A stretch of 64,000 bases of DNA from Apiotrichum sp. Y4204 (lineage: Eukaryota; Basidiomycota; Tremellomycetes; Trichosporonales; Trichosporonaceae): positions 558,001-622,000 of the forward strand of contig JAMYHL010000035.1 of NCBI GenBank assembly GCA_025531455.1, given 5' to 3'. Each line of letters begins with the position of its first letter. The stretch's first letter is position 1. A program made the position numbers and the translations under genes. The notes under the pieces were generated by a model. It made no database searches. It had not been told where the DNA came from and saw only the letters and a list, made by a program, of their open reading frames with translations. Shown here one piece after another: positions 36,018 through 47,798 of this stretch.

Positions 36018-38007
36018 ATGTCGTCCCGCGTAGTCCCAACGACTGAAGGGTACGCCACTGAACTGGACGAGAGAACGCTAACCTCAGGCTGGAGGACCAG
36101 GGCTTGAGTGTGCTCGCTGCTTCCCCGGCGCAAGTGACGACCAGCCCGCGCGTCATGACACCTCTGGCACCGATTTCGGCTTCCCCCCGCGCGCCTCCGT
36201 CCATCCAACCTCCTGTCCAGGCGTCCACGCGTCCGACAACTGTGACCTCGACTGACGCAACTTTCTCTCCGTCCCGGAGTGCTGGCTCGGCACCTTCCGG
36301 ATCCGCGCCCTCGAGGCGCGTATCGACCCCCACAACGTTGGTAACGGGCGAGAATGTACCAGATCGGCGTGCACTGACCCCAGCCTGACTGCGAGTGCCA
36401 CTTATACCAACGGTAACGGATCAAACACTACCGTCAACGGTGCCGACAGCAAACTGAATGTAACGACCGGAAGCGGCGTTCCAACCGACACCTCGGACCA
36501 GACGACGCTCATCACTGCGATTGTCCTGCTCACAGTCGGCATCGCGGCGATCACGACGGCCGGCGTCGTCGCCTTCGTGTGGCGGCGCCGTCGGGGCCGC
36601 GAGAGCGTTCCGGCCACATTCGTGACGTACATGCGCCACGGGCGACACGGCCGGCCTGGCGACGATGACATCTCGATCACAAGCTCCTGGCATGACGGGT
36701 GTACGTGGCATGACCTCGGGCAGGGGACCGGCGGCGCCAACCTCTGGCGACACTCTGCCATCGACCTCGCCGGGGACATGTACCCGTCTTACGGCGCGCA
36801 ACATCAGCAGTGGGCGATGCCTGGCTCTCAAGATCAACAGGATTCCCAGTATCAAGGCTCTTCTTTCGTGTCCGGTTCGTACCCCATTGCCGCACAGTAC
36901 CAGCTTCCCCACGCCGACAAGAGAGCGGAAAAGCGTACTCACACTCTTTGGCGGAAGACAAGCCGCAAGCACGTTTCCGCGTCTCTAGACTTCATTCCGT
37001 ATCGTGGCCCGGTTGAGAAACCCACCCTTATCTATCCATGTAATGCTGCGTGGCTCAACAGACCCCTCCCGCCGCTACCCGCCGAAACCCAGGCTCTCGC
37101 TCATCGGTTGTCCGCGAACCGATTGGGCTTGAAGTTCAGCAAGACCAATGCATACCCCGCGTCTCAAGCTGAACATGGGCACGCCTCATTCACAGCCTTC
37201 CCTGGTTTCGCTTTTTCATCGCAGACGCCGCCCTCGACGTCGTCGTCGGCGACCCCATCTTCAGAGCTCTCACCCCCGTCCAACTCCCGACACTCGTTCT
37301 ACCGCCGCCGTTCGACTATATTCTCGTTTGACGCAGCGCGCCATTCATCCCCGTTCCATTTCGACTCGGCGTTGCCGTCGCCGTCGCTTTCGCTCGTGTC
37401 AGGACCCCGCAACTCGATGCCACGTCTCTCTCATCCCCCTACGTCAGCCACACCGCTCTCCGCCCGCATTCACGATACCTCCCGCACTGCACCAGATGGA
37501 CATGTGGCATCAGTTATCAGTGACCGCTCCTTCCTCTCCCGCCACTCTCACGCGTCCTCCGCATCCACCGCGGCTGTCGTTACCGGATTTGCATTCAATG
37601 CCCGGCGCAGCGCCGCCACCATGCTCCCCTCCGATGCTGTGCCAAGCACTTTCCCGTCTCGCGCAACGACGCCAATTCTCCTGGATCGCACTCGCAGCTA
37701 CCGTTACTTAACGCAGAAGCGGAGCAACACCCTTCCAACGCTCAAGGTTCTCCGTCGGCACTCGACCACCAAGTCGTCCCGCTCTGTGCGCTTCGCCAAG
37801 GCCAGAGCGCAGCAGGTCCCCGATCGCCTCGAACGGAACCCCGCTTCCGCGCCCCCCTCCGCAGCCGATCCCGTTCAGACGACACCGTATCCCTTTGGCG
37901 GCTTCGGATCCGGCACAGTAACAACGGCCCATGCATCTCTCACGAGTCTGCGGCGTGTACACTCGCAGCCAGACCAGCTGTACAAGTTGGAAGGCGTCAA
38001 GCTGTGA
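36018..38007 (+). CDS. Ser/Thr/Pro-rich single-pass membrane protein, function unknown
   Basis: The third exon (36384-38007) is secure: one membrane helix (TTLITAIVLLTVGIAAITTA, continuing to about 36579), a basic stop-transfer WRRRRGRES, and a cytosolic tail of about 450 residues rich in Ser/Thr/Pro. In front lies a Ser/Thr/Pro-rich, likely O-glycosylated ectodomain (TTSPRVMTPLAPIS, GNGSNTTVNGAD). I join exons 36018-36049 and 36088-36336 by short introns (38 and 47 nt) to give 634 residues; both phases close, but the 5' part lacks a signal peptide and the second intron needs a GTTGGT donor, so the start is uncertain. The layout resembles fungal wall-stress or polarity sensors such as Wsc/Mid2/Axl2-like proteins; no specific family motif is visible. 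Confidence 0.55.
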
Positions 38008-40372
38008 AATGCGGGGTTGTTTGTTTAATCAACTTCAAATCATCTGTAGCTACGCGTCAAGAATCTGCCAAACGTGGCACTTGCGTTGCGTCCTTGCCGC
38101 AACAATACAACTTTAGGGTGAACGACGTTGCCCATACGAATCATGCTGTCATGTTCCCACACTGCTGCTCGCCACGTTACCTTTTCGCACAACCTACGAT
38201 AGCTACGATCATTACTTTAATGCCTTCCACGTTCCGGTCCCTTCGTATCTCTCCCAAACAGTTAGTCCCACCAGGCCTCCACGTCTTCATGTTGACCACT
38301 TCCACGTTTTGACCCGACGCTGTCGTCAGCCTCTTGTGCGGTCTAGCTTTCGTGGGGAACTGCAACGGAGTGGATCACATTCGATTCGGGTTGGTAGCCG
38401 GCGCTTGAGATCCCCCGCTGGTCAGGTGGTCAGTTAGTGGTGAGGATGGGCCGACTTTAGACATTGGGTGCTATCATCATCACAGCCTTACCGTCGATAT
38501 GAGCGGTGGGGCTGTGAGAGAACGGTTCCACGAGGTTTCAGTTGGGGCCTGGCCGGCCTGGAATGTCCTGTTTGGCAGTCATCAACCGCGGTATACTACA
38601 GTGTTAAGCGCCGTTGCTGTGTCAGCAACAGAGGGAACTAACTCTTACGATCTTCGTACATGATGACGATCGGATGCTCCCATGCTCCTGGGCCTTGGCT
38701 TGCTTGGCGATAGTGGGAGCTGTGGGAGGGTTATGCGATGCTACGATGGTATGCACGACATGGCATGGGTGGCAAACTATCCCAGGACATCCTGCGATTC
38801 TGCGATGCTGCTCCGACGCTCGCCGGGCCGGAGAATGGAAGAAATCTAGGAGGTGATCGACGCCCGTGCCGCGTGCCGCATGCCAGAGTCGCAAGATCGC
38901 AGGGGCGGCAGCGCCGGAGGTCAAGGAGCCAGGGGGCCAGGCGACGGCCAGAAGCGTTGGAATTCTCGGTGCCGAGTCAACCTGCCAGCTGAAGGAATTC
39001 AGTAATGAAACGACTACGCAAAAAGGACGCGCGTCGTTGTCAACTTCTCGGCACCACCCGGACCACCCGGACCACACCGACAAACAGAGTCGTACAGTCA
39101 CACAGGCCCGAGTGCGTGGCCATGGGTGGGCGGTGCCTGGCATGCCAGGTAGGCCTCTCCTGACCGCTGGCCGCTGGGCGCCGCCAGCAGCACCACTCCA
39201 CTCTGGGCCGTGGCTGGGCCTGCGGCCTGATTCAGGTGGCGGCGTGAATCGGTTGCCCCGTGCGTCATCCACGTCCTCCCTGCACACTAGGCTCTGTTTG
39301 CTCCAATGCTCTTTTGCTGCGGCTCGTGCGGCTGTTCTCCCCGCCTGGGAAAGAACAGTGTCGTCCGACGAGTCGGTTTATCAATTTTAGCACAGCTGTG
39401 GAGCGCGGATAATCGACACTACACCATATGGAGCGTATGGAACAAGGGGCAGGTTCGCACCCAGGTATCTCAGGAGTGCGCAGGAGGCAGGAGCGCTGGA
39501 GCGGTGCTACCGTATTGACCGGCCAGCAAGCCGAACTGGACGATGACCCTCGGCCTCGGTACCTCGGTCAAGCCAGCTAGCCAGCCAAGGAAGATTCTGG
39601 CGTGGAGGCGGTTAGGTCTGTTGATCCCAAGCTCCGTCGTCCCCCTGGCTCCGTGCCCTCACCCCTTTTCCAGACCGATTTTGGGCACAGCTCATTTATA
39701 ATAACAATTCCAATTACGCTTGGCTGAGACTGCAGCCACCACCACCACCACATCGCATCTCACATATCCATCAGGCAGTTCTCACTCATCTGCAAACTAA
39801 TCGACATCGACACTTCAGTGTTACTCTCTTCTCATCACACCGACACGAGTGTTCACACAGCGAGCAACACTTTCCTTTCATCGATACACCGAAGCGCCTT
39901 GGTCACCCTCATTCCATCCTCGATCGACCATCCCTTCCCCTCCACTCTAGGTGGCTCGGTGAGTATCACCTCCGATTGAGTCGGCATCCCAATTTCCACT
40001 AGCAGGCTACACTCGTTGCCACTGCACTGCTATCTCACATCACTGAGACATCATATGAGGGTCTCTTCTCAGCAGAAGGCAGATTGACGTTGAAAGGCAA
40101 CCCCCCCTTTTATCACTGTTTGGTGGCGCGAGAAGGTTCCCTGTCAACGGAGCCTTATCCTTTCACTCAGCACCGTCCCCACTCCCTTCGTCTCACCACT
40201 GCCTTCCTCATTCCTCTCTTATCTCGCATCTTTGCATTTCCTCGTCTCTCTCTTTTCTTTATTCTTCCTTCTCATCGCCAGACCGAACATTTTGCTCACT
40301 CTGCCTTGCAGCACTCAGCGTCTCGCTATATCTGAACACCAGCAACCACTCGGTCACCCCGACTTTGCCACT
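38008..40372. other. Intergenic and long 5' leader of the bZIP gene
   Basis: From about 38010 to 39660 I see no supported gene. From about 39720 the plus strand becomes pyrimidine-rich up to the bZIP start and is probably transcribed leader; it contains a possible 5' UTR intron (GTGAGT at 39959 to TAGCAG at about 40004) and a short upstream frame. Confidence 0.5.
40055..40087 (+). promoter_or_regulatory. Upstream ORF (10 codons) in the bZIP leader
   Basis: ATG AGG GTC followed by seven codons and TGA lies 286 bp before the bZIP start codon, in the presumed 5' leader. Upstream frames before stress-type bZIP genes can gate translation; here only position and context are seen. Confidence 0.35.
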
Positions 40373-42483
40373 ATGATGGCTGAGGTCAACCCCAGTATGC
40401 AGCTCCACGAGCTGCTCGACTTCGACCCCGTCCCAGACCTCGTTGGCAAGCCCATGGACTTCGCCGACTTCCTGAACCTCGACGGTCTTGATGGCATGGA
40501 CTCGTTTGACGAGTCAGCAAGTGCTGCGGACAGTGTGAGTATTGGTGATCGGAAGCGCTGCATTTTCGACCAGCGAATATTCTAGTTTTCGTGCTTACAC
40601 CACAGTCGCCGCAGACAATGTCTCCTAACCACACGCCGTCTCCCGTTGCCATGGCCCCGAGTCCGCCCCACTTCGAGGACGATGCATTTGCATTCATTCT
40701 TCCCGAGGAGAAGAAGCTTCCTCTCGGTGGTCCGATCACGATGGGTGAGGTGCAGGTAAAGCAGGAGATTGTGGAGCCCGCTCCTGCTGCGATCGCTGGT
40801 CTTAGCGCCCCTGTAGCGCCAACCTCTGCCGCCACGAGCGTCACCCTTCCCGCCGCACAACAGGAGGCTCTCCAGCAGCTGTTGGCCAACTTTATGACCT
40901 ATCAGCAACAGTTTGGCCTCGTCAACGCCGAGGGTGCCACTAGCTCTGTTGGTACCAGCACTCCTGGCAGCAGCATCAACCCGTCGCTCGTTTTCTCCAC
41001 CGCTTCGCCCGCTCCGACGACCACCACCTCTTCCCTCACTCCCGCATCTGCCGCCGCTTCCATCGTCACTCCCCCCGTTGCCACTCCTGCCGTGCAGACC
41101 GTGCCGCCTGTGGCCGAGTCCGTCGATGAGCCTCTCGTCGCCATCAGCCCAGGAGAGACTCCCGATCTTTCCGGCCCCAGCCGGACTTCGCGTGCTACTT
41201 CCATCATGAGCAACGATGCTCTTGGGATTGACGACAAGATTGACAAGCTGGTTCCTCTGTCGTCTATCTTTAGCACTGGCCGCGGAAAGGGTGGCAAGAA
41301 GGGTGGCGGCATGTCCTCTGTCGTTCGTGGTGAGGACGAAGAGCTCGACGACGACGAGAGCTGGCGCCCGTCTCCTGAGGAATACAAGAAGCTCAGTTCT
41401 AAGGAGAAGCGCCAGCTTCGTAACAAGCTTAGCGCTCGTGCCTTCCGCACTCGTCGCAAGGATTACATTGGTACCCTCGAGGCCCACATCAAGGATCGCG
41501 ACTCGGTGATTGATGCCATCCGTGCCGAGCTCCTCAACAGCCGTGCGGAGAACCAAGACCTCCGTCGTGAGCTCGACGCTCTCAAGTCTGGCGCTATGAG
41601 CGTTCTGCACCCCGAATCGGCGGAGAAGCTCGGCCAATCGCCTGCTATGCTCAGGGCTCTCGCCCAGGCCGACCTCGCGGTGCCTGCTCAGCCTGCTCCC
41701 GCCCAGCAGGCAAGTCCGGCACGTCGGCCCCAGGCTGACCGCCCAGTCGTCAACACTCGCAAGGACGTCTCTGCTTTCGACGCTCGCGGATTCTGGGGTG
41801 GAAGCAACGACAACATGCTTGGCGGCGGCAACACCATTTGCCACACCGTCTTCAGTCCCGAGCTCACTCTTCCTCCCCAGCCCAACCTCAACCCCCTCCT
41901 CAACAATCTGCCCGCTCCTGCTGAGAAGCCCGTCTCACTCAGTGCCACCGGCAATCGCGACATTGACGCCTCCTCTTTCGCAGATTGGGCTGTCGACACC
42001 CCCTACAACATGCGCTCCATGGACAGCTACCGCATGCAGCTCTGGTCCCGGTTCGCCCGCGAGGCCGCTGCCGACAAGGCAGGCGTCCCCGCCGAGCTGC
42101 GGCCCAAGTTCCTCGTCGACCCAAAGTCCAGCCCCTCTTCCGCCCCTGCCGTTGCCGCGTCAGCTGTCGAGCACATTACTTCCAAGCTCTACTCGTCGTT
42201 CTGGTCGGCCTTCTCGGGCTCATCCTCCAAGATCGACACGGAGAAGCTCGCAGCGGTCGTCACAGGCCGGGCCCGCCTCGCCGTCGTCGACGAAAAGGCA
42301 CCGGCCAAGCGCTCGGTCTCAACTCAAACCACCACAGCCGACGACCTAGCACACGCTATGGCAGGTCTCAAGGTTGCAACTGGCACGTCTTCCCCTCTTG
42401 AATCCCTTCGCGTCCGCGAAAACCCTCTTGGTGCAATGGCCGGTTTCTTCAAGCAGTCCAGTCCTCTCCCGACTCGTGCTTAA
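40373..42483 (+). CDS. bZIP transcription factor
   Basis: Two exons (40373-40534 and 40606-42483) give 679 residues, starting MMAEVNPSMQLHELLDF. The N-terminal third is an acidic and Pro/Ser/Thr-rich activation-type region (DFADFLNLDGLDGMDSFDE). The basic region RQLRNKLSARAFRTRRKDYI (about residues 322-341) is followed by a leucine zipper with heptads in YIGTLEAHIKDRDSVIDAI and LLNSRAENQDLRRELDAL. The basic-region core N-x3-A-R-x-F-R differs from Gcn4 (NTEAARRSR) and Yap/Pap1 (NRAAQRAFR). It marks a fungal bZIP group that I recognise by pattern, but I cannot assign a symbol. The C-terminal 300 residues are mostly low complexity with a conserved-looking DTPYNMRSMDSYRMQLWSRF patch. A long leader suggests translational control. 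Confidence 0.9.
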
Positions 42484-42921
42484 TGTTTGGAAGGCAAACC
42501 TGATCGGTACCCTTAACACAAAAAAAAGCACAAAAAACACGATATTGCATTCACGCACGAACGACATGGACGACATCTGCATTAGCGCGTCGATCGCGCT
42601 GGCGCTGAACGACGCAGCCGCCAGCCAACGAACTCACGCATCACAACACCACTATTACATCACCCCCCACCGCCATTCATCATTGTATACCATACGATTC
42701 GTGTTGTGCCCATAGAGAGAACCCCTCCATAGTTCGAGCAGTAGTCAGTAGTCTTCCCAACTCAGGAAATGAATAAAGTGTGAACATTCCGGAATCCGTT
42801 ACACGAGCAAGTGCCTTAGGGATTCAGTGCCTCTCATCTCACAGCACGGAACGTCGCCAGAGTTTGCTGGAAGTCACCTGACGATCGTTATTGACTCCCC
42901 AGCTCCCCTCCGTGTGGTCAA
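42484..42921. other. Intergenic
   Basis: 3' region of the bZIP gene and promoter of the small secreted protein; no other gene is seen. Confidence 0.6.
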
Positions 42922-42929
42922 TATATAAA
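42922..42929 (+). promoter_or_regulatory. TATA box (TATATAAA) of the small secreted protein gene
   Basis: A perfect TATATAAA sits 47 bp before the ATG at 42976. The close spacing implies a very short 5' UTR, in contrast to the long leaders of neighbouring genes, and TATA promoters usually mark inducible genes. Confidence 0.65.
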
Positions 42930-42975
42930 CCCCACTTCGCCCCACAGCGAACCCCATGATAGGATCCTATCCACA

Positions 42976-43182
42976 ATGCGTTTCACTCTCGTCGTTCTCG
43001 CAGTAGCGTACACTGCCATCGCCATTCCTCTGCCTGTGCCCGTCGCGAACCCTGACGCCGGCCCCCTTCCCGACTCGCAACCGGCCAATGACCCCCGTGG
43101 GTGGAAGTGCGTTTCCCCGTCCTGGCCGTGCGGCGGACGATGCGTCAGGACCTGGGGCCAGTGCTTGAATCAAATGGGATGA
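42976..43182 (+). CDS. Small secreted cysteine-rich protein
   Basis: A single exon of 68 residues. MRFTLVVLAVAYTAIAIPLPV is a clear signal peptide (Arg, hydrophobic core, A-I-A-like cleavage site near residue 17). A Pro-rich spacer (VPVANPDAGPLPDSQPANDP) follows, then a C-terminal module RGWKCVSPSWPCGGRCVRTW ending QCLNQMG. The four cysteines have spacing C-x6-C-x3-C-x6-C, enough for two disulfides. There is no CAAX end, so it is not a lipopeptide pheromone, and no GPI signal. It could be a toxin-like peptide, an effector, or an adhesion or wall-associated peptide; nothing in the sequence decides. The strong TATA box and the signal peptide argue that it is a real gene although short. Confidence 0.7.
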   Translation: MRFTLVVLAVAYTAIAIPLPVPVANPDAGPLPDSQPANDPRGWKCVSPSWPCGGRCVRTWGQCLNQMG

Positions 43183-45016
43183 ACTGCCTGTCGACGCGGG
43201 CTGCGGTTGGTGGAAGGTTGGGAACGATGTGGAGTGTGGGAAAGGTGTGGAGCGTGAGTATGTGGCCGGGTGGACGGAGCTGACCTCCAGTTCGATGCTC
43301 TCGGGGAAAGCACCCAGTGTTAACGAAGATCAAGATGGAATCCAGTTTCATACAGTCCATGCAGCCCCAGAAACATTCTCAGCCACTCGGCACATCCTGC
43401 ATAGGAGAGAGATTGCGATATCGCAATCTGATGAATAAAGCCAGCCATCCGGCTTCAGGCTAGTGGTGCACATGGAGAGTTTTGAGTTGTGCCGTTCGGA
43501 GCTCACATGACGTGCCCGTCACAGGCACGCGACGCGAGTTCCGTTGTCATACTCCAAATACCCCACCTCCGATAACATGTTTACATCTCGGTCAAAACAA
43601 TGCCTTGGTGCCAGCCGTTTCGTTGTCAGAAGGCATGCTTCTGTTAGCTTCTGCGCCGGTAGCGGTTCGCGATCTCGATTCCGTCGAGACGTATATAGAT
43701 TCGATGTGATGAGATCTTTGACTACCATCTCTACCAGTTCAATCTTGAAGAACCAAACTCCATTTTCAGCGTTCACCCCCGCAATCACTCACTGTCCACT
43801 TGCCTCGCCTCGTCACTCATCGGAGTTGTCAAGTCGTGAAACCCCTACAGCCTTGGCGCGATCGCATTCTTATTCTTGGAAATTTCCGGCGCCCTTGCCG
43901 TGGACTCTCTCGTCCACTCACAAACTCCCCTACTCGTTACCATCGAGGTTCGCATTGCCTGTCGATCCCTTTCCGCACTCCCGCACTCCGGAACTCCTGA
44001 GCGCCTGAGCGACGATCGGTGATCCTCGTTCCTCGTCGCTCCCTTTCCAGAGGAAAATTTGCGGATTGCTGAGCGCCATCTCCGTCTGCAAGAGATCACT
44101 TGCCCTACGGCCCTACCGAAAACTATCGACTCCAACCGCCGACCGGCAGTAAGGTCGAGCACGCGCTGCTCGTGATCGGTGTAGCCTCGGCGCCTCGCAG
44201 CTCACCCACCCGTCCGACCGCACCATCCCTGCCACTTCAGCCAACAGCACCTCGCATCCCTGCGCCAGACCCTCGCCCTCCCTGCGCCTAGCAATTAGGA
44301 AGAGAACTCTATTGCATTCTAGCACTCGGTAGCTGGGCTAGCTGGGTTACAGCTTTGGACTTGTTACGCCTCTTTCGTGACTAAATTGCAGCAGCCGTGG
44401 TTGTTGACAGCAGCGCACCCACCAGGTCAGACGCGTCGCAAGCAACCCAAGACGTGCATTTGCACGGTTGACCTCCACGATTCGTGAATCGGCCTCGAGC
44501 CAGTGTCACGTCCGAAGTCGATCGGAGTACAGCTGGTGGCCAGGAAGGCTGGCTTTGCCCTTGTCCCTCTCTCATTCCCTGTCATCCATCATCCAGGTCC
44601 CATTCCCACTCCCCTGGATCCCTGAAGTACCAAACTTGTATCTGGCCAGCATCAACAGACTTGTGTTGTGTGTGTGTGGGCAGCATCAAGTTCACACCGT
44701 GCAATTATCAACACACACGCTCGCTCTTCGCATCCTTGCCCCATCCCACCTGTCTCGTCTCGTCAGCACAAAGTGCAGCATTCACACTCGTTTCATTTTG
44801 TATCTTTGTCCAACATCCCCCTCATAATTCCTCCATCATCCTCTCTATCAAAAAGTTGTTTGTACTCAACTTGCTCTCGAACCCATCGGCAACATCGATC
44901 ACCGTAATTCCTTCCCAACCTCCCCAAACCTCTTCCTCGCTCTAGCCGCCTCCGTTTGCTTCCTCTGCACCTTCGAATCAACTCATTGCCCTCTCTAATC
45001 CCTAATTATCACCAAC
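43183..45016. other. Intergenic and leader of the small membrane protein gene
   Basis: 43183-44480 shows nothing supportable. From about 44480 to 45016 the plus strand is pyrimidine-rich and looks like a long 5' leader of the next gene. Confidence 0.5.
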
Positions 45017-45423
45017 ATGCTCAGAATCAACAGTAGGTCGCGTAACCCGTTCGCGCAAGCTCATTCCCAGCCCCAGTTCAGGAGCTGCCCTGCGTCGAGC
45101 CCATGTCCGAGAAGCGCACGCTTGAGATTCCAAGCATCATCCTCAGTACGTCCCGGAGCTCACTGCTCCCCCTTTTCAGAAACTCTCTGATCTAACCCGC
45201 AGCCGAGGCACCTTGTACCCGCACTCGCTCTCCGTCTCCAAAATCTCCAATCATCCTTCACAACCCTGCGTGTGCGACGTACCCACCACCGCGCGGGCGC
45301 ATGCTCATCGGGCAGACGGTGCGCACCCTCGCCCTAGTCGTGCTCCTCTCTCTGGCCATGTACCACCTGTACAGCAACTTCGAGACTGTCGTTCATGCGC
45401 ACCCCGTCGCGGAGCAGCTCTAG
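45017..45423 (+). CDS. Small single-pass membrane protein, function unknown
   Basis: Three exons (45017-45032, 45077-45145, 45203-45423) close in phase to 101 residues, and no single frame shows it. The protein starts MLRINIQELPCVEP, has a Ser/Pro-rich middle (TRTRSPSPKSPIIL), then one hydrophobic helix (VRTLALVVLLSLAMYHLY) and a short tail ending HAHPVAEQL. A positively charged flank (PPPRGRMLIGQTVR) before the helix suggests an N-in topology. The family is not recognised. Clean donor and acceptor sites with preserved frame are the main support. Confidence 0.6.
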
Positions 45424-46111
45424 ACTCCTCACAGCCGGAGCGAACAGTGCCGATGGCTGTGGGTAGCATGTGACTGGGCACACGGCCCGCGCTCCCCCGC
45501 CCGAGCCCACTCTTCACGCATCACGCCAATCCAACGCACACACACAGGCGTCCGGCCACCGATACGAACCGACACGACCGCCGCCCGCCTGATCACCGGG
45601 CTGAACGGCATTTCTGATCATTTAGGACTTTTCGGGTTATTACTGCGTCTGCTGTCTGGACATTTTGGGGGGTTTCTCATACCCTCCTCGTAGAATTGTA
45701 TATTACGCCCTGTTAGCAATGCAAACTTTGTTATCACGTTCATGTGTGGGTGCGGCTTGTGTAGTATGTGAACGACTTTGTCGCGTGCCGTGGTATGTGT
45801 CTGATTGGTTAAGGCGGCACGTAACTGACGCGACTGAGACAGCACGCGTCGTGCCACACCTTTGGACAAGTGGGTCCTGAGTGTTGAAGCTAGTGGGCAT
45901 CCGGTACTTGCCAAGTCAAACTCGTAAACTCGCGTTTTACTAGACGTTGCTCAGCGGTTAGCGCAGGGATAAATATCATCTGTCAGTTCTAGCTCGGTTG
46001 AGGAACAGTACGCTGTCAGTAAAGCTGGGCGAGTCCGCTCCCTGCGAGCGCCGCTCCACAACCCTTCTCTTCCAAGTCTATCCCATGCATAGTACACAGT
46101 CCGTCCACATC
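45424..46111. other. Intergenic, convergent 3' ends
   Basis: No gene is supported. An A-box-like string at about 45950 was rejected as a tRNA. Confidence 0.55.
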
Positions 46112-47166
46112 TCATGCGTAGTGGTCAATGAGCGAGTCGCGCATCTCGTTGATGACAGCGGCCGAGGTCTGGCCCTGGAGGCGGAACGTGGCCTCAATGA
46201 CGGACACCTCGGTTGCTGTCGTGTCGAGGCCGGTGAACGCGCACCAGTCGTTGACGACCATACCGGCACCGATCACCTCGGAACCGCGGTTGACGGTTCC
46301 GGCGACGAGGGGCACCTGGAGAAGGGAGGAGAGCTCATCCAGCTCGGAACGGGACGTTTTGGGGTGAACAAGACCGCCCTGTGTTTGTTAGTATAGGGAT
46401 CGGTCAGGCTGCTGCAATTCCAGTTGCGACGGCAGCCTAGATATGGATACCCACCTGGTTGGAGAGGGCACAGTACGATCCGACGAGGACGTTTCCGGCA
46501 ATGGTCTGACGGAAGACCTCGACCTTGAGTGTGTCGGCAATGATCTCCTCGGTCTCGCGGTCAATGTCGGGGTGGACGAGGGCAACATAGTCGTTGCAGG
46601 CAATAACGTTACCCAGCGCGGAGAGACGCTCTTCGACGCGCTGAATGGCCACCGTCGGCGGGAGCGAGTTGCGGAGGTGCTGCAGCTCCTGGTCGGTGGT
46701 GGTGGACGGCACAAGGAGGCCGTGGCGGTTACCGGCGGTCAGGCGGCCGACAATGCGGGTCCCGGCAATGGTCGTGTGCACGATCGGGACGACGTCTGCG
46801 AGCTCGGCCTCGAACGTCGAGTAGAAGTTTGACGAGGATGCGAGCGCCGTCAGGCAGTAGCTGGTTAGTCAGCGGCGGTTCAAGGTAAGTGATAGAGCTG
46901 GAGTCGCTGTACTCTCGTGCTCTGAGCAATGGTGTTCTACGAGCTCGCCTTCCCTCAGAAGAATGGAAATCCCCAAGTGAACTGCGTGCGCTCCAGTTGC
47001 ACGGCCTCATTGCTTGCTCCCTGTCTGCTCCATCACAAGTCACTCGACACGCACGAGTTGGTAAGCTTGGCGAAGACGCCGATATCGGTCGAGTTCTCAA
47101 ACTGGCAACCTGCAGATCAGCTTCTGATAGATACTCAACACGGTGCTAGCACTCACGGAGAGCCAT
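46112..47166 (-). CDS. TIF6: Translation initiation factor 6 / ribosome anti-association factor
   Basis: The first coding exon is only 10 nt (47157-47166, ATGGCTCTCC), then exon 2 starts at 47109 with CGT-TGC split, giving [19 protein letters not shown]. Later exons carry [58 protein letters not shown] and the end [12 protein letters not shown]. The five-fold repeated pentein fold is evident from the recurring GN/GS-x-ALVHP-type motifs, and the length of about 245 residues is standard. Tif6 binds the 60S subunit in the nucleolus and cytoplasm, blocks 40S joining, and is released by Efl1 and Sdo1. The leader contains a GGTCGA repeat near 47230. Confidence 0.95.
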
Positions 47167-47798
47167 GGTGGAGGAAGTCTAGGGGATCGGGGTGTGTTGT
47201 TGTAGTTGTACTGAGGGGTCTAAGGGTACGTCGAGGTCGAGGTCGAGGTACGTCTATTACTTGTTGATGATAAAGCGCGGAGTTGCTGAGGGGTCGGGTC
47301 TGGTGTGATCCGGCCTTTTAAGTCGTCTCGAGAGCAATTATATTTGGCGCGTGAGTGAGTTGGAGGGGAGATCTAGATGGAGCAAAGAGTCGAAGTCGAT
47401 GGAGCACCGCTTGCACCACAATGTGTCGATGTCGATGCAACATTTCCCCTCTGCTTGCAATCTTCATCTCGGATCCGAAAAAAAGTGCCTGTGTCTGCGT
47501 GATGACAGCAAGACCCAAAATATTGATAGCCGGGGGGGATATTTAAATGTTCAGGCAATCAGGGAAGGAGATGGCCGAAATGAGGCACGATAGATCCACG
47601 CGATCGCCGTGTGCTGTCGATCATTTTGAGATCACCAGCCCCACCAAAGCTCTCCACATCTGTGGAGTTGTGAGATCCGCGACATCAATGTCAGTGGTTA
47701 GTGCCTCGATTCCACAAACCAACTATTGTTCATCGTCCTCATCGCGTCAGTCCCACTCATCCCCACCCCCCGCCGCCCAAAGTCATCCCACGCGCGCA
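47167..47798. other. Divergent promoter region of TIF6 and the PCI gene
   Basis: No coding content is supported. There is a short A-rich tract and a G-run near 47530 followed by ATTTAAAT. Confidence 0.6.

Noticed and set aside
40582..41844. 420-codon frame on the minus strand opposite the bZIP gene
   Set aside because: Shadow of the Ser/Pro/Ala-rich bZIP coding strand.
45945..46015. A-box-like TTGCTCAGCGGTTAGCGC
   Set aside because: The downstream GGTTGAGGAAC is a poor B-box and stems do not pair; at best a decayed tRNA.
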